Shown: positions 16,273-25,078 of the stretch, piece by piece | Layout of the letters: each line of letters begins with the position of its first letter | How positions within the stretch are numbered: position 1 is the first letter of the stretch | Assembly: GCA_030446765.1 (NCBI GenBank) | Contig: JAUJMR010000003.1 | Location: 179,499-243,498, forward strand | Source: Chloroflexia bacterium | GTDB taxonomy: Bacteria > Chloroflexota > Chloroflexia > Thermobaculales > Thermobaculaceae | Direction: 5' to 3' | Length of the DNA stretch: 64,000 nt | Made by a program: the position numbers and the translations under genes | Notes under the pieces: model-generated | Databases searched by the model: none | What the model was told of the DNA's origin: nothing | Seen by the model: only the letters and a program-made list of their open reading frames with translations

Positions 16273-16455
16273 TCAGGACAATCGAGATATGGACCACACT
16301 CGCACCGGTCGTTTGTAGCCGTCGCCATCTCTTGTCGGTCGGTGGCGTGGTTGTGCAGCACACAGCCGCGCCCTTGACCGAGAGCAGCCGAATATCACCA
16401 GTGTGAAGCCAGCAAGCGCCAGAATGGGCAATACTCCCGGCGTGGAATCCTCCAT
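16273..16455 (-). CDS. possible small membrane-anchored protein
   Basis: A 60-residue frame opening MEDSTPGVLPILALAGFTLV, which looks like a signal or membrane helix, followed by a basic tail. It starts 14 bases after the FAD oxidoreductase stop on the same strand. No family is recognised and the basic tail may be out of frame. It could equally be noise. Confidence 0.3.
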   Translation of the reverse strand: MEDSTPGVLPILALAGFTLVIFGCSRSRARLCAAQPRHRPTRDGDGYKRPVRVWSISRLS

Positions 16456-16469
16456 GTGCGCGACCCTCT

Positions 16470-17588
16470 TCAGGCCGCGGTGAGTTGCCGCAGGTCGGCC
16501 GCGAGCGTGACGGTCTGGTGATACGACTCCAGTCCGTGCTCGTTGCGCCGCACGTGGTACGAAGCCATCGCCTCCGCTTCCGAACGGTTGCCGCCGAACC
16601 AGTCGAGCAGCGCCTCGGCCAAAAACGTGGCGTGGACACCCGCCATATCTATTCCCAGCCCACTCCACGGGTCCTGATGCATCGCGGCATCACCGACCAG
16701 CGCCCAGCCCGGACTGACCGGCACCCGGACGTAGTTCGGCTCCGACCGCACCCAAGCAGCAGCTTGCCATCGGGGACGGCGGCCTCAAAGCGGCCGGCGA
16801 GCCCACGATGACGAGCGATCCGCTCCCGGAAACCCTCGGAGCCGGCGCTCCGTGATGGCGGGGAACTCAGCCGCGTTGATCGACAGGGCGATGCACGTCA
16901 GCCCATCGTCGCTGGGGAAGACGTACGCCAGCTCGTCCTCGATGTTTGAAAACTCCGCGCCGTCCGGCTCGGCGCCGGATGGACCTGTAAACCCGCGCAC
17001 GTAGCGGTAGTACAACGCACGATACGGCGGGGCCGACTCTCCCGGGGGCATCCACCATACGGGCGACCATCGAGCGGCGGCCGTCCGCACCAACCATCAC
17101 CCGAGCGCGCACCTCCCGCTCGCCCTCAGGCGTCGCCAGGCGAACGCCCGCGATCCTCTCCCCTTCACGGATAAGCTCTGTCATGCGCGTCCTGTCCCGG
17201 AAGTGGACCTGGGCGACTGCACCGCTCGCTGGAGGAGTAGGTGATCCAGCGGTTCGCGCCGGACGGAAAGGCAGTATCCGGCATCCCCCGGATTCTGGGG
17301 CGGTCCCTCCATCGACTCCTCCCCGCCGCCGGGGTAAAAGTACTCGTGTACCAGCGGCGGTGAGCCCAGTGCCAGCACCTGGTCCAGGACGCCGAGGCGG
17401 TCGAGAACCCCCACCATGCCCCCGCCACGGAAAAAGTGCGTGGAGAGGGTCGGACTCGGGAGGGCCGATGCATCGACCAGCAGCACCTCGCGCCCCGCAT
17501 CCCCGAGGAGAGCGGCTACCGTCGCCCCGGCTACCCGCGCGCCGACGACGACAACGTCGTATTCCGGTTTGAGTTCCGAGCTGAGCAT
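16470..17588 (-). CDS. FAD-dependent oxidoreductase, geranylgeranyl-reductase/UbiH type (several frame changes)
   Basis: About 373 residues if three to four frame changes are allowed. The N-terminus has the FAD-binding motif VVVGARVAGATVAALLG followed by VLLVDASALPSPTLSTHFF. The middle has EREVRARVMVGADGRRSMVA (the GADG motif of flavin monooxygenases). The C-terminus has GWALVGDAAMHQDPWSGLGI, the second FAD contact. Breaks lie near 17210, 17070 and 16770. Such enzymes hydroxylate or reduce polyketide, terpenoid or aromatic substrates with NAD(P)H; the substrate is not predictable. It is convergent with the wHTH operon. Confidence 0.75.
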
Positions 17589-18016
17589 CGAGCCTCGCCT
17601 CCCTCCAGATCATTCTCGTCACCATATCACCGGCGCAAGGGCGCTTGTGCACCCGGCTGCCTGCGGCGTCGGCACGAGTCTAACACCGCACCCGAGCCTC
17701 AGTCTACTTGGGTCGTACAAGCGACAGGCTGCCCCGCATCAAGGTGTTGCTCCGTCGAAGCCTAGCGTGACTAAAGTATCAGTCCAGTAATAATTCCCTC
17801 GACATCTCATGTACTCAATCCCACGTCATAGCTGCGTTTTCGGCGCATACCCGTCCGTGACGGCTCCAACGCCGCGCCGAACACCCGCGCATCGTTTCCA
17901 AAGGTGGCGTTAAGTAAGTAGATGGTGTTAATCGCCCAGCACCTGTCAGTGTGCCCGTGTGGCCTTGTGCTATACTCCCCTCGCGGACGCGCACTGTCCG
18001 CCCGAGGGGAGGAACC
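17589..18016 (+). promoter_or_regulatory. intergenic region with extended -10 promoter for glcD
   Basis: No gene is seen in this 428-base gap between divergent genes. TGCTATACT (17968-17976) is an extended -10 element without a clear -35, 41 bases before the glcD start. SD GAGGGGAGG lies at the right edge. Confidence 0.45.
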
Positions 18017-19486
18017 TTGCTGCCTCAGCACGTCGTGGTGGAGCTGCGGTCCGTCCTCGATCCCGAGGACGTACTCGTCGAGCGCGCCGACCTAATCAGC
18101 TACTCCATCGACGGCACGTGGCTCGAAGCGCGGCCGGACTGCGTCGTTCTGCCGCGCAGCGTGGAGCAGGTCGCCGCCGTGCTCCAGGTCGCGAACCGCG
18201 AGCGGATCCCCGTCGTCCCCCGTGGCGGCGCGTCGAACCTCTCCGGTGGCACGATACCCACGAGCGGCGGCATCGTGCTCAACCTCGCCCAGTTCAACCG
18301 CATCCTGGAGATTGATACGGACAACCTGCTCGCCGTTGTCCAGCCTGGTGTGCTCACCCACGACCTCGACCGGGCCGTCATGGCACGCGGACTCTACTAT
18401 CCGCCGGACCCTTCCAGCCTGCACCAGAGCACCCTCGGTGGCAACGTCGCGGAGAACGCGGGCGGGCTGCGCTGCCTCAAGTACGGCGTCACGAGCAAGT
18501 ACGTGCTCGGCCTGCAGTACGTCACCGCCAACGGCCAGATCGGCCGGGCTGGCGGACGCGTCATTAAGAACGTCGCCGGCTACCAGCTCGAGCAGCTGCT
18601 GGTCGGCTCCGAGGGCACCCTCGCCGTCGTCACGGAGATCACGCTACGGCTCATACCCCGGCCCCGGTTCAAGCGCACCGCGATGGCGATCTTCCCCACG
18701 CTCGAGGGCGCGAGCCAGACCGTCGCGGACGTGACGCGCGCGGGGATTGTTCCGGCCGCACTGGAGCTGATGGACCAGACCTCCATCCGCATCGTCGAGG
18801 AGGTTCGTCACATCGGCCTGCCGACAGATGCGGAGGCGATCCTGCTCATCGAGTGCGACGGCAACCACGAGGGAGCGATCGAGGACGAGATGGATCGGAT
18901 AGCCATCATCCTCCGCGCGAACGGCGCAAGCGTGCAACGGGCGCGCGACGAGGCGGCGGGCGAAAAGCTATGGGCGGCGCGCCGTGCCGTCAGCCCCGCG
19001 ACCGCGCGCCTCAAGCCGAACAAGCTCGGCGAGGACGTCTCGGTGCCCCGCAGCGCCGTACCCGCGATGATCCGCCGCTGCCGCGAGATCGCCGCGAAGT
19101 ACAATCTGCTGATGCCGGTCTGGGGCCACGCGGGCGACGGCAACGTCCACCCCAACCTGCTCTTCGACCAGCGCGACCCCGAGGAGGTCGAGCGCGTGCA
19201 GGCGGCAGCGGCGGAGATCTTCGAGGCGGCGGTCGCGCTCGGCGGCACGATCACCGGTGAGCACGGCGTGGGCATCCTCAAGCGCGAGTTTCTCGGCCTC
19301 GCCCTCGACCCGACGACGATTGCGGTCATGCGCTCCCTCAAGGCGGCGATGGACCCTAACAACATCCTGAATCCCGGCAAGATCTTCCCGGAGGGCGAGG
19401 GCAACCGGCGTGTGCCCGTGCAACTCGTGCTCACCGGCACCGGCGCGGGCGAGGCCGTGAACGCCACCGCCCCGCCCGTACGCTAG
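18017..19486 (+). CDS. glcD: FAD-linked oxidase, glycolate oxidase subunit GlcD-like
   Basis: A 489-residue FAD-binding (PCMH/VAO-type) dehydrogenase. The flavin-binding half has PVVPRGGASNLSGGTIP, STLGGNVAENAGGLRCLKYG and LVGSEGTLAVVTEI. The C-terminal cap has PVWGHAGDGNVHPNL with the substrate-side His residues, TGEHGVGILKREF and a NPGKIFP end. It oxidises D-2-hydroxyacids such as glycolate or D-lactate. The canonical partners GlcE and GlcF are absent, so it may work alone or with an electron-transfer flavoprotein elsewhere. TTG 18017 is chosen for GAGGGGAGGAACC before it. An Ldh-type oxidoreductase follows, so the pair may handle hydroxyacids. Confidence 0.88.
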   Translation: MLPQHVVVELRSVLDPEDVLVERADLISYSIDGTWLEARPDCVVLPRSVEQVAAVLQVANRERIPVVPRGGASNLSGGTIPTSGGIVLNLAQFNRILEIDTDNLLAVVQPGVLTHDLDRAVMARGLYYPPDPSSLHQSTLGGNVAENAGGLRCLKYGVTSKYVLGLQYVTANGQIGRAGGRVIKNVAGYQLEQLLVGSEGTLAVVTEITLRLIPRPRFKRTAMAIFPTLEGASQTVADVTRAGIVPAALELMDQTSIRIVEEVRHIGLPTDAEAILLIECDGNHEGAIEDEMDRIAIILRANGASVQRARDEAAGEKLWAARRAVSPATARLKPNKLGEDVSVPRSAVPAMIRRCREIAAKYNLLMPVWGHAGDGNVHPNLLFDQRDPEEVERVQAAAAEIFEAAVALGGTITGEHGVGILKREFLGLALDPTTIAVMRSLKAAMDPNNILNPGKIFPEGEGNRRVPVQLVLTGTGAGEAVNATAPPVR

Positions 19487-19504
19487 GCCACGCACCACAC
19501 CGCA

Positions 19505-19528
19505 GGGGCAGGGCTCCGTGCCCACCCC
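19505..19528. repeat. R2 dispersed hairpin, variant
   Basis: GGGGCAGGG and CCCACCCC flank CTCCGTG, the loop outline of the other R2 copies, with imperfect pairing. It lies directly upstream of the Ldh-type gene. Confidence 0.45.
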
Positions 19529-19533
19529 CAGAG

Positions 19534-20667
19534 ATGGAGACCAGATTGACCGAACAGGCAACACAGACCCAGCTCGCGGAGTACGCCGTGGTGGACGCCG
19601 AGGCGCTCCGTGCCTGGGTCGCCGCCGTGTTCAGCAGCCTCGGCGTCACCGAGGAGGACGCGCGCACGACGGCGGAGAACCTCGTCGCCTCCGATGTGCG
19701 CGGCATCGAGAGCCACGGCGTCGCGCGGCTCGACGGGTACACCGGGCGTGTGCGAAGCGGCCGCACGAAGGCACACGCGCAGCCGGTCGTCGTCCACGAG
19801 ACCCCATCGACCGCAACGGTGGACGCGGGCAACGGCCTTGGGCAGCCCGCGTCGAAGTTCGCGATGGAGCTCGCGATCGCAAAGGCGCGGCAGACCGGGC
19901 ACGGCGCGGTCGCGGTGAAGAACAGCAACCACTACGGCATCGCCGGCCACTGGGCGATGATGGCGCTGCCCCACGACATGATCGGGCAGAGCTACACCAA
20001 CTCCTCCCCGCTGCTCGTGCCGACGGGTGCGCGCGTCGCGGTCACAGGCACGAACCCGATCGCCTTCGCGGTCCCGACACTGCGCGAGCGGCCGTGGGTG
20101 CTCGACATGGCGACAACGGTGGTGCCTCGGGGCAAGCTGGAGGTCTACCGGCGCAAGGGGCTGCCGCTGCCGCTCGGCTGGGCGGTGGACGCCTCGGGCA
20201 GGCCGAGCGATGACGCCGCCGCAGTCCTCGAATCGATGGATCGGCGCGCCGGTGGCGGTATTCTCCCGCTCGGCGGGACGGCGCTGTTCTCCGGCTACAA
20301 AGGCTACAACCTTTCCGTGATGGTGGACATCCTCTCCGGCGTGCTCCCCGGTTCCGCGTGGGGCGTCCATGTGGATGGGCTGCACGGCGCGGAAAATGAG
20401 CCAGCGGGCACGGGGCACTTCTTCAGCGCCACCCGCATCGACGGCTTCCGGCCCGCCGAGGAGTTCAAGGCGGAGATGGACGCCTACATCCGGATGCTGA
20501 AAGATTCCCCCAAAGCCGAGGGCGAGGAGCGCATCTGGGTCGCGGGAGAGAGGGAGTGGGAGCTCACCGAGCAGCACGAGCGCGACGGCGTCCCCCTGTA
20601 CTACAAGGTGATCGAAAATCTCCGCGAGATCGGTGAGGACATCGGCCCCCGCTTCGATCTCGTCTGA
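19534..20667 (+). CDS. Ldh-type (malate/L-lactate dehydrogenase family) oxidoreductase
   Basis: A 377-residue NAD(P)-dependent Ldh_2 family enzyme. Signature parts are NLVASDVRGIESHGVARLDG, NSNHYGIAGHWAMMAL, TNSSPLLVPTGAR, GTNPIAFAVPT and ALFSGYKGYNLSVMVD. The conserved His in ESHG and NHYG serve NAD and substrate binding. Family members reduce or oxidise 2-keto/2-hydroxy acids such as malate, sulfolactate or ureidoglycolate. It follows glcD by 47 bases in the same direction, so a shared transcript in hydroxyacid metabolism is likely. No usual SD precedes ATG 19534. Confidence 0.88.
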   Translation: METRLTEQATQTQLAEYAVVDAEALRAWVAAVFSSLGVTEEDARTTAENLVASDVRGIESHGVARLDGYTGRVRSGRTKAHAQPVVVHETPSTATVDAGNGLGQPASKFAMELAIAKARQTGHGAVAVKNSNHYGIAGHWAMMALPHDMIGQSYTNSSPLLVPTGARVAVTGTNPIAFAVPTLRERPWVLDMATTVVPRGKLEVYRRKGLPLPLGWAVDASGRPSDDAAAVLESMDRRAGGGILPLGGTALFSGYKGYNLSVMVDILSGVLPGSAWGVHVDGLHGAENEPAGTGHFFSATRIDGFRPAEEFKAEMDAYIRMLKDSPKAEGEERIWVAGEREWELTEQHERDGVPLYYKVIENLREIGEDIGPRFDLV

Positions 20668-20815
20668 GCCGGGGATAGGAAACGCGGTCCCTACCTCGTC
20701 ACCCCGACATCGGAGCGACCTCCCAGAGCCGCCACGTGCTCCGGAGGCCACTGACTTGCGCTACCCCGGTCGGGGCACGATACCCGTGATTCCTATGCTG
20801 ACGGAGTCCGACCAG

Positions 20816-20974
20816 TACGGAATCCGGCAGAACGGTGACATACGTTGTGCGGAACCGTCGCTGTTCCTAAGCGGGACTGTCATTCCGAGCCTGCGAGGAA
20901 TCCGTGCTCCAAGTCGATGGACTCCTCCTTCCGTTCGGGATGACATGCACCGTCACACACCCGTAAACCGTATA
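20816..20974 (-). repeat. R1 dispersed palindromic repeat, copy 2 (reverse)
   Basis: Core 20879-20944 runs GTCATTCCGAGC...TTCGGGATGAC, the reverse orientation of copy 1. Its left arm is longer than in the other copies, by about 35 bases. It lies directly upstream of the recombinase-like gene. Confidence 0.8.
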
Positions 20975-20992
20975 ACGAGGAACGAGAGACCG

Positions 20993-21478
20993 ATGCAAGA
21001 GCAAACGCAGAGCAAGGTCGGGGACGGTCGAATCGCGGCCCTCTACGCCCGCGCGCCGGAGCCATCGGACCACGACCGCACCACGTCGGAGGAGCAGCTT
21101 CGGGTGTGCCTCGCGCTCGCGCAGGACCTTGGCTACACCGTTACGGAGGCGGCAACGTACAGCGATACCGGCCCCGCCTCCACGCTGACGCGGCCCGGTC
21201 TGACCGCGCTCTTCGGCCTCATCGCCCGCCAAGAGGTCCACGCGGTGATCGTGTACACCCTCGACCGCCTCGCCCGTCCTGAGACCAGGCAGCGCGAGGT
21301 GCTGCTCCAGGAACTGCAGAAGAGGAACATGCCGCTGTACATCGCGAAGGTGCCGAACGGCTACCGCTACGATCCCGGGACTGGCAACCTCATAGCCGAG
21401 CGCGATGCCGGAGCGACGCTGGAGGACTGGCGCCCGCCGGAGTACATCGTCATCCCCCGCGAGGACCCCGTTCCGTAA
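20993..21478 (+). CDS. serine-recombinase-like catalytic domain, catalytic Ser not evident
   Basis: A 161-residue protein matching only the N-terminal resolvase/invertase domain: IAALYARAPEPSDHDRTTSEEQ, ATYSDTGPASTLTRPGLTAL and VIVYTLDRLARPETRQ. The usual motif is YxRVS with the nucleophilic Ser just after the Arg; here it is YARAPEPS, so the nucleophile is missing or shifted. No DNA-binding domain or zinc ribbon follows. It may be a decayed recombinase or one reused as a regulator. ATG 20993 follows CGAGAGACCG, a weak SD. Copies of repeat R1 in opposite orientations lie on both sides. Confidence 0.75.
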   Translation: MQEQTQSKVGDGRIAALYARAPEPSDHDRTTSEEQLRVCLALAQDLGYTVTEAATYSDTGPASTLTRPGLTALFGLIARQEVHAVIVYTLDRLARPETRQREVLLQELQKRNMPLYIAKVPNGYRYDPGTGNLIAERDAGATLEDWRPPEYIVIPREDPVP

Positions 21479-21540
21479 CTCCGCCCATAAGCGTGGGGCA
21501 AGTCCGACGCAGTGGAGCCTCGGAGCCAGCAGCACGAGTG

Positions 21541-21666
21541 ATACGCCATCCGCCTGACTAGTGATGCTGTTGTCATCCCGAACGCAGTGAGGGATCCGTA
21601 ACCCCAACCACGGATTCCTCGCACGCTCGGAATGACAGTGCCCTACCGTTCAGCCGGAGTCCGTAT
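21541..21666 (+). repeat. R1 dispersed palindromic repeat, copy 3
   Basis: The best-preserved full unit, 126 bp, from ATACGCCATCCG to CGGAGTCCGTAT, with outer and inner arms pairing along nearly the whole length. Core 21572-21636. The rest of the 21479-21836 gap holds no gene. Confidence 0.88.
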
Positions 21667-21836
21667 GACTCCTCCTGTCGTTCCAGTGCGGAACGTACGC
21701 CTCCGATTCGACGCCGTCGCCTGACTACCTGACCCCATCTCCGCCGTTATGGCTTGACCCGCGCACGCGCCGCCGTTCGGAGTATCTCAATGAGAGGGTC
21801 TTGCATGCGTCGACTGAACCTTGGTAGTTGGGTGTT

Positions 21837-22541
21837 TCAGAGCTCGATGCGCAGGCGCTTGTTGATCCGGCCCTTGCTCTCGTGCCCGATGATCCGCACG
21901 TCGCCGACCTCCGAGGTGTTCCGCACGTGGGTGCCGCCGTCGGCCTGCACGTCCAGTCCGACGATCTCCACCACGCGCACCTGCTGGATGCCCTCCGGCA
22001 GTAGGTTGATCTTCGTGCGAATCAGGTCGGGGATCGCGAACGCCTCGGCGCGGGGGAGGATGCGCACGGAGATGGGGCGAGCGGCTTCGACCTCGCGCCG
22101 GACCTTCTCCTGCATCTCCGCCGCGAAGTCTCCGCTCATCGCCTCCAGCTCGAAGTCCATCCTGGCCCGGCCAACATCCATGTTTCCGCCCGTCACTCGC
22201 GCGCCGTAGTCCCGCCACACGATGCCGCACAGGATGTGCAGGGCGGTGTGGGCGCGCATCAGCGCGTACCGCCGCTCCCATTCGACCGCCCCACGCACCA
22301 CCTGGCCGGGCGACGGAACCCCACCCTCCAGTGCGTGCCAGACCTCCTCGCCCACTTTGCGTACGCCAACAACCGCCGACTCGTCGCTGTCCCTTTGCAG
22401 CGGGCCCCGGTCCGCCGGCTGGCCGCCCCCACCCGGATAAAACGCGGTGCGGTCCAGCAGAACCTCGTGGCCCTCGACGTGCACCACCGTCGCATCGAAC
22501 TCTCGGAGATAACTGTCCGTCTGATACAGCAGTTGTGTCAC
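21837..22541 (-). CDS. alaX: alanyl-tRNA editing protein AlaX
   Basis: A 234-residue free-standing editing domain that hydrolyses Ser- or Gly-mischarged tRNA-Ala. Zinc ligands are in MRAHTALHIL (HxxxH) and in ADGGTHVRNTSEVGDV, where the usual Cys of CGGTH is Asp, as in many free-standing AlaX. A Gly-rich FYPGGGGQPAD motif begins the domain. Its ATG overlaps the stop of the upstream MGMT-like gene by four bases, so the two are coupled. It ends in GRINKRLRIEL, the normal C-terminus, so it is complete and intact. Confidence 0.92.
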   Translation of the reverse strand: MTQLLYQTDSYLREFDATVVHVEGHEVLLDRTAFYPGGGGQPADRGPLQRDSDESAVVGVRKVGEEVWHALEGGVPSPGQVVRGAVEWERRYALMRAHTALHILCGIVWRDYGARVTGGNMDVGRARMDFELEAMSGDFAAEMQEKVRREVEAARPISVRILPRAEAFAIPDLIRTKINLLPEGIQQVRVVEIVGLDVQADGGTHVRNTSEVGDVRIIGHESKGRINKRLRIEL

Positions 22542-22963
22542 AGGTCCACTCCCACCTCATGCATTCGCCGCAGGTTCTCCGTTTCCCACGCAGCCGCCTT
22601 GTCGGGGTCCGGCGTCCACAGGTAGCGCGCAAGGTCCACGGTGTACCCCTCGCCCACCATGACGCCATCGGCGAAGAGATCTGCCCGGTGGCGCTCCGCA
22701 CCGCCCCAGCCGTACACGGCCGCGAGTCCACCCCAGCGGTTCACGACCCGCTGGCATGGGACCCGCGCCTCGACGGGCGTGCGGTACAGCACGAACCCCA
22801 CCGCTCGGGCCGCGCGCGGTGCGCCAAGCACCGCGGCCACCTGCCCATACGTCATCACCCGGCCACGCGGGATGGCCCGCACCACCTCCCACACCAGCTC
22901 GCGGAAGTTGCGCGGGCCATCGGTTGTGCGGGTAGGGTCCTCGTTCGACAGCAATTGATCCAC
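22538..22963 (-). CDS. MGMT-family DNA-binding protein with PCQ active-site motif
   Basis: A 141-residue single-domain protein of the O6-alkylguanine-DNA alkyltransferase/ATL group. The helix-turn-helix region is RGRVMTYGQVAAVLGAPRAA, followed by the Arg finger and the active-site segment RVPCQRVVNRWGG. Alkyltransferases have PCHRV and alkyltransferase-like proteins PWHRV. Here the Cys acceptor is present but the His that activates it is Gln, so repair activity is doubtful and lesion recognition may be the job. GTG 22963 follows GAGGGGAGC. It is translationally coupled to alaX. Confidence 0.85.
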   Translation of the reverse strand: MDQLLSNEDPTRTTDGPRNFRELVWEVVRAIPRGRVMTYGQVAAVLGAPRAARAVGFVLYRTPVEARVPCQRVVNRWGGLAAVYGWGGAERHRADLFADGVMVGEGYTVDLARYLWTPDPDKAAAWETENLRRMHEVGVDL

Positions 22964-23069
22964 TGATGCTCCCCTCAAGCGCGGAACCGATCAGCCGCAC
23001 GGCAAGCATACATCAACCCAACCGCCCTGCGGTGCGATCCGATTATCGTGTGAGCGGTGCCAGGGAGTG

Positions 23070-23193
23070 ATACGCAATCGCTTGAACGATGATGCCTGTC
23101 ATCCCGAACGCGGTGAGGGAACCACACGTCGGACCACAGATTCATCTCAGGCTCGGAATGACGAGTTCTCTACTGTCCCGCCGGAGTCCGTAT
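23070..23193 (+). repeat. R1 dispersed palindromic repeat, copy 4
   Basis: Full-length copy from ATACGCAATCG to GGAGTCCGTAT; core 23098-23162. Several positions in the central stem have changed (CACACGTCGG). It fills most of the gap between the MGMT-like and ADP-ribosylglycohydrolase genes. Confidence 0.82.
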
Positions 23194-23270
23194 GAGTGAA
23201 CCCTGGGCGCGGACGACAGATTACTCGCACGTTGGATTGACGGTCACCGACAGTTCGTGGGAAGCTTGTT

Positions 23271-24199
23271 CTACTCGGAGCCAAGCGCCCATAGCCGGTC
23301 GGCGACTTGTTCGATCTCGTCGCGGCCTTCGAGCGTCCGCAGCCAGCGCGGGGGGATGGCGCTCGTGCCGTACCGCGCCCCGGCGAGCGCGCCCGTGACG
23401 GCGGCAAGCGTGTCGGCGTCGCCCCCGAGGTTGGCGGCCAAGACGACCGCATCCTCCAGGCTGCTTGTGTTCGCAAACGCCCAGACGGCGCTTTCGAGGG
23501 TGTCGAGCACGTGTCCGCCGGGCTTGAGGGCGTCCCGGTCCAGCGAGAAGACCCCAAGCAGTCGATCCCGCACCGACGGCTCGTCCACCTCCGGCGCGAC
23601 GCGGTCGGTCAACCCATCGATCTCCCCGTGGAGCAGGTGCACGATCATCAGATTCAGCGCGGCGGTTGCCCACTGACAGATCGGGTTCGCGTGGGTAATG
23701 CGAGAGGTGTCGAGACTTGCTTGGATCAGTTCGCTCGTGCGCCGCGCAGCAGTACCGCGACCGGGGCACAGCGCATGATGGATCCATTCCCGAGCGCGCC
23801 GCCGAAAACATCGGCTTTCTGATCGACGAGCGCGCCCGCGTCCTCCCACGAGACGCCGTCCGCGATGTATCCCAGTGCCTCGCGTGTCGCGCTGCCTATG
23901 TCCTTGGGGTTGGACTGCACCCACCGGACCCAGCGACTGGCGATGTCATCGGGATCGACGCGCCCAGATACCGCGAGGCTACGGGTGAGGTCGAGCGCCA
24001 TTGCGGTGTCGTCCGTAGTCTCGCCCGGCCGCAGCGAGAGCCAGCCACCTCCGATAAAGTCGCGGACGGTGCCATGGGCACGCTGGATCTCGCGCTCGTC
24101 CATGAACTCGAGCGGCCCACCAAGGGCATCGCCGCACGCGAGGCCAAGCAAGCAGCCGCGAGCATGGTCCTGGGGCGTCGGAGTATCGGTGCCGCTCAC
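23271..24199 (-). CDS. ADP-ribosylglycohydrolase family protein (one frame change)
   Basis: About 309 residues of the DraG/ARH fold, which removes ADP-ribose from proteins or small molecules. N-terminal motifs are ARGCLLGLACGDALGGPLE and RPGETTDDTAMAL, with the Thr-Asp-Asp metal ligands, then ALGNGSIMRCAPVAV. After a frame change near 23745 the C-terminal ligand set appears in VLAANLGGDADTLAAVTGAL (GGDxDT). The five metal-binding residues are all present. GTG 24199 overlaps the stop of the upstream cytochrome gene by four bases (GTGA), so the two are coupled. Confidence 0.85.
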
Positions 24200-24567
24200 G
24201 GGGACGACTTCGTCGGGCGATCCCCGAGCCAGCGCACGTACGCGATCACGTCCTCCATCTGCTGGTCAGTCAAGCGGTCGGGTGTGAACGCGGGCATACC
24301 ACCACCGCCAGTCCGGATCTGATGGCGGATCGTCTCGTCCGTGGGGTGTTTCGCCTCGAACTCCGCGCCGTGCAACGCAGGGCCGAGGCCGCGCTCACCT
24401 CCGGGATGGCATCGGTTGCAGCCTGCCTTTTCAACAAACACCGCCCTGCCCGCCGAGGCTTGCTCATTCGTGACCGGCTCTGGCGCGGCCTTGACGCCGC
24501 ACGCGGAGATGAACAAGGCGCTCGCGAGAAGCAACAGAAAGACTTTTGGGAACCGTGTGCGGTGCAT
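24196..24567 (-). CDS. lipoprotein mono-heme cytochrome c
   Basis: A 123-residue class I cytochrome c. A signal peptide ends in a lipobox (LFISACG, Cys23), so the protein should be lipid-anchored outside the membrane. The heme site is GCNRCHPGG (CxxCH) and the distal Met is in GGGGMPAFTP. A C-terminal helix, MEDVIAYVRWLG, completes the fold. It likely shuttles electrons to a terminal oxidase or dehydrogenase. Its stop overlaps the start of the ADP-ribosylglycohydrolase, an unusual partner. Confidence 0.9.
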   Translation of the reverse strand: MHRTRFPKVFLLLLASALFISACGVKAAPEPVTNEQASAGRAVFVEKAGCNRCHPGGERGLGPALHGAEFEAKHPTDETIRHQIRTGGGGMPAFTPDRLTDQQMEDVIAYVRWLGDRPTKSSP

Positions 24568-24648
24568 GCCGGTGGCTATGGGAAACGCTCCTCGGACAGG
24601 ATGGGGCAGTCATTGCATCTACCCCAAGTATACCCCGAGCCGTGCTCG

Positions 24649-25078
24649 CTACCCCTCGCGCTCGCCACCTGTCTGGTTGGGGTGCAGCGTCCCGCCGGTT
24701 GGATCCTCACTGCCGCGCAGATTGCTGTCCTTTGGGGCGTCCCGCATCTCGCCCGTCTCGCCCATGCGCGAGAAAGTGCCCGTGCCGGAGCCGCTTCCCA
24801 TGCTGGCGTCCGCCACGTCGACCCGGCCCGTTTGGCTCGTCATGCCCTCACGCAGCGTATCCTCGGCGGTCCCATCGCTCTCATCGTTCTCGTATGGTCT
24901 CGGGTTGTCCATCTGCTTCCTCCTGCCCATCAGCATCCGATCCGGTGTAGAGGTTGGCCCCACCGCGTTCATCTCTCTCTGCCGGCGCTCCGCCGGTATG
25001 GAGGATACGTCGGTGGGATCGTTCGCCCGCATGCTGCTTGCATCATCGGCATCCTGTGGGGTCCGAGCTATGCGACAT
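24649..25078 (-). CDS. hydrophilic low-complexity hypothetical protein (start uncertain)
   Basis: A polar protein rich in Ser, Thr, Gly, Asp and Glu, without recognised domains. Two starts have excellent SDs. ATG 25078 follows AAGGAGGTTCAG and gives MSHSSDP before the frame is lost in ACCCCA; with one base change it continues as DADDASSMRANDPTDVSS. ATG 24912 follows AGGAGGAAGCAG and yields an 87-residue protein, MDNPRPYENDESDG to GEREG, with no break. The composition recalls small stress-related disordered proteins, as in the DUF2171 group here. Function unknown. Confidence 0.5.

Noticed and set aside
17183-17572. Plus-strand frames opposite the FAD oxidoreductase
   Set aside because: Arg/Pro-rich shadow; the opposite strand has the FAD-binding motifs.
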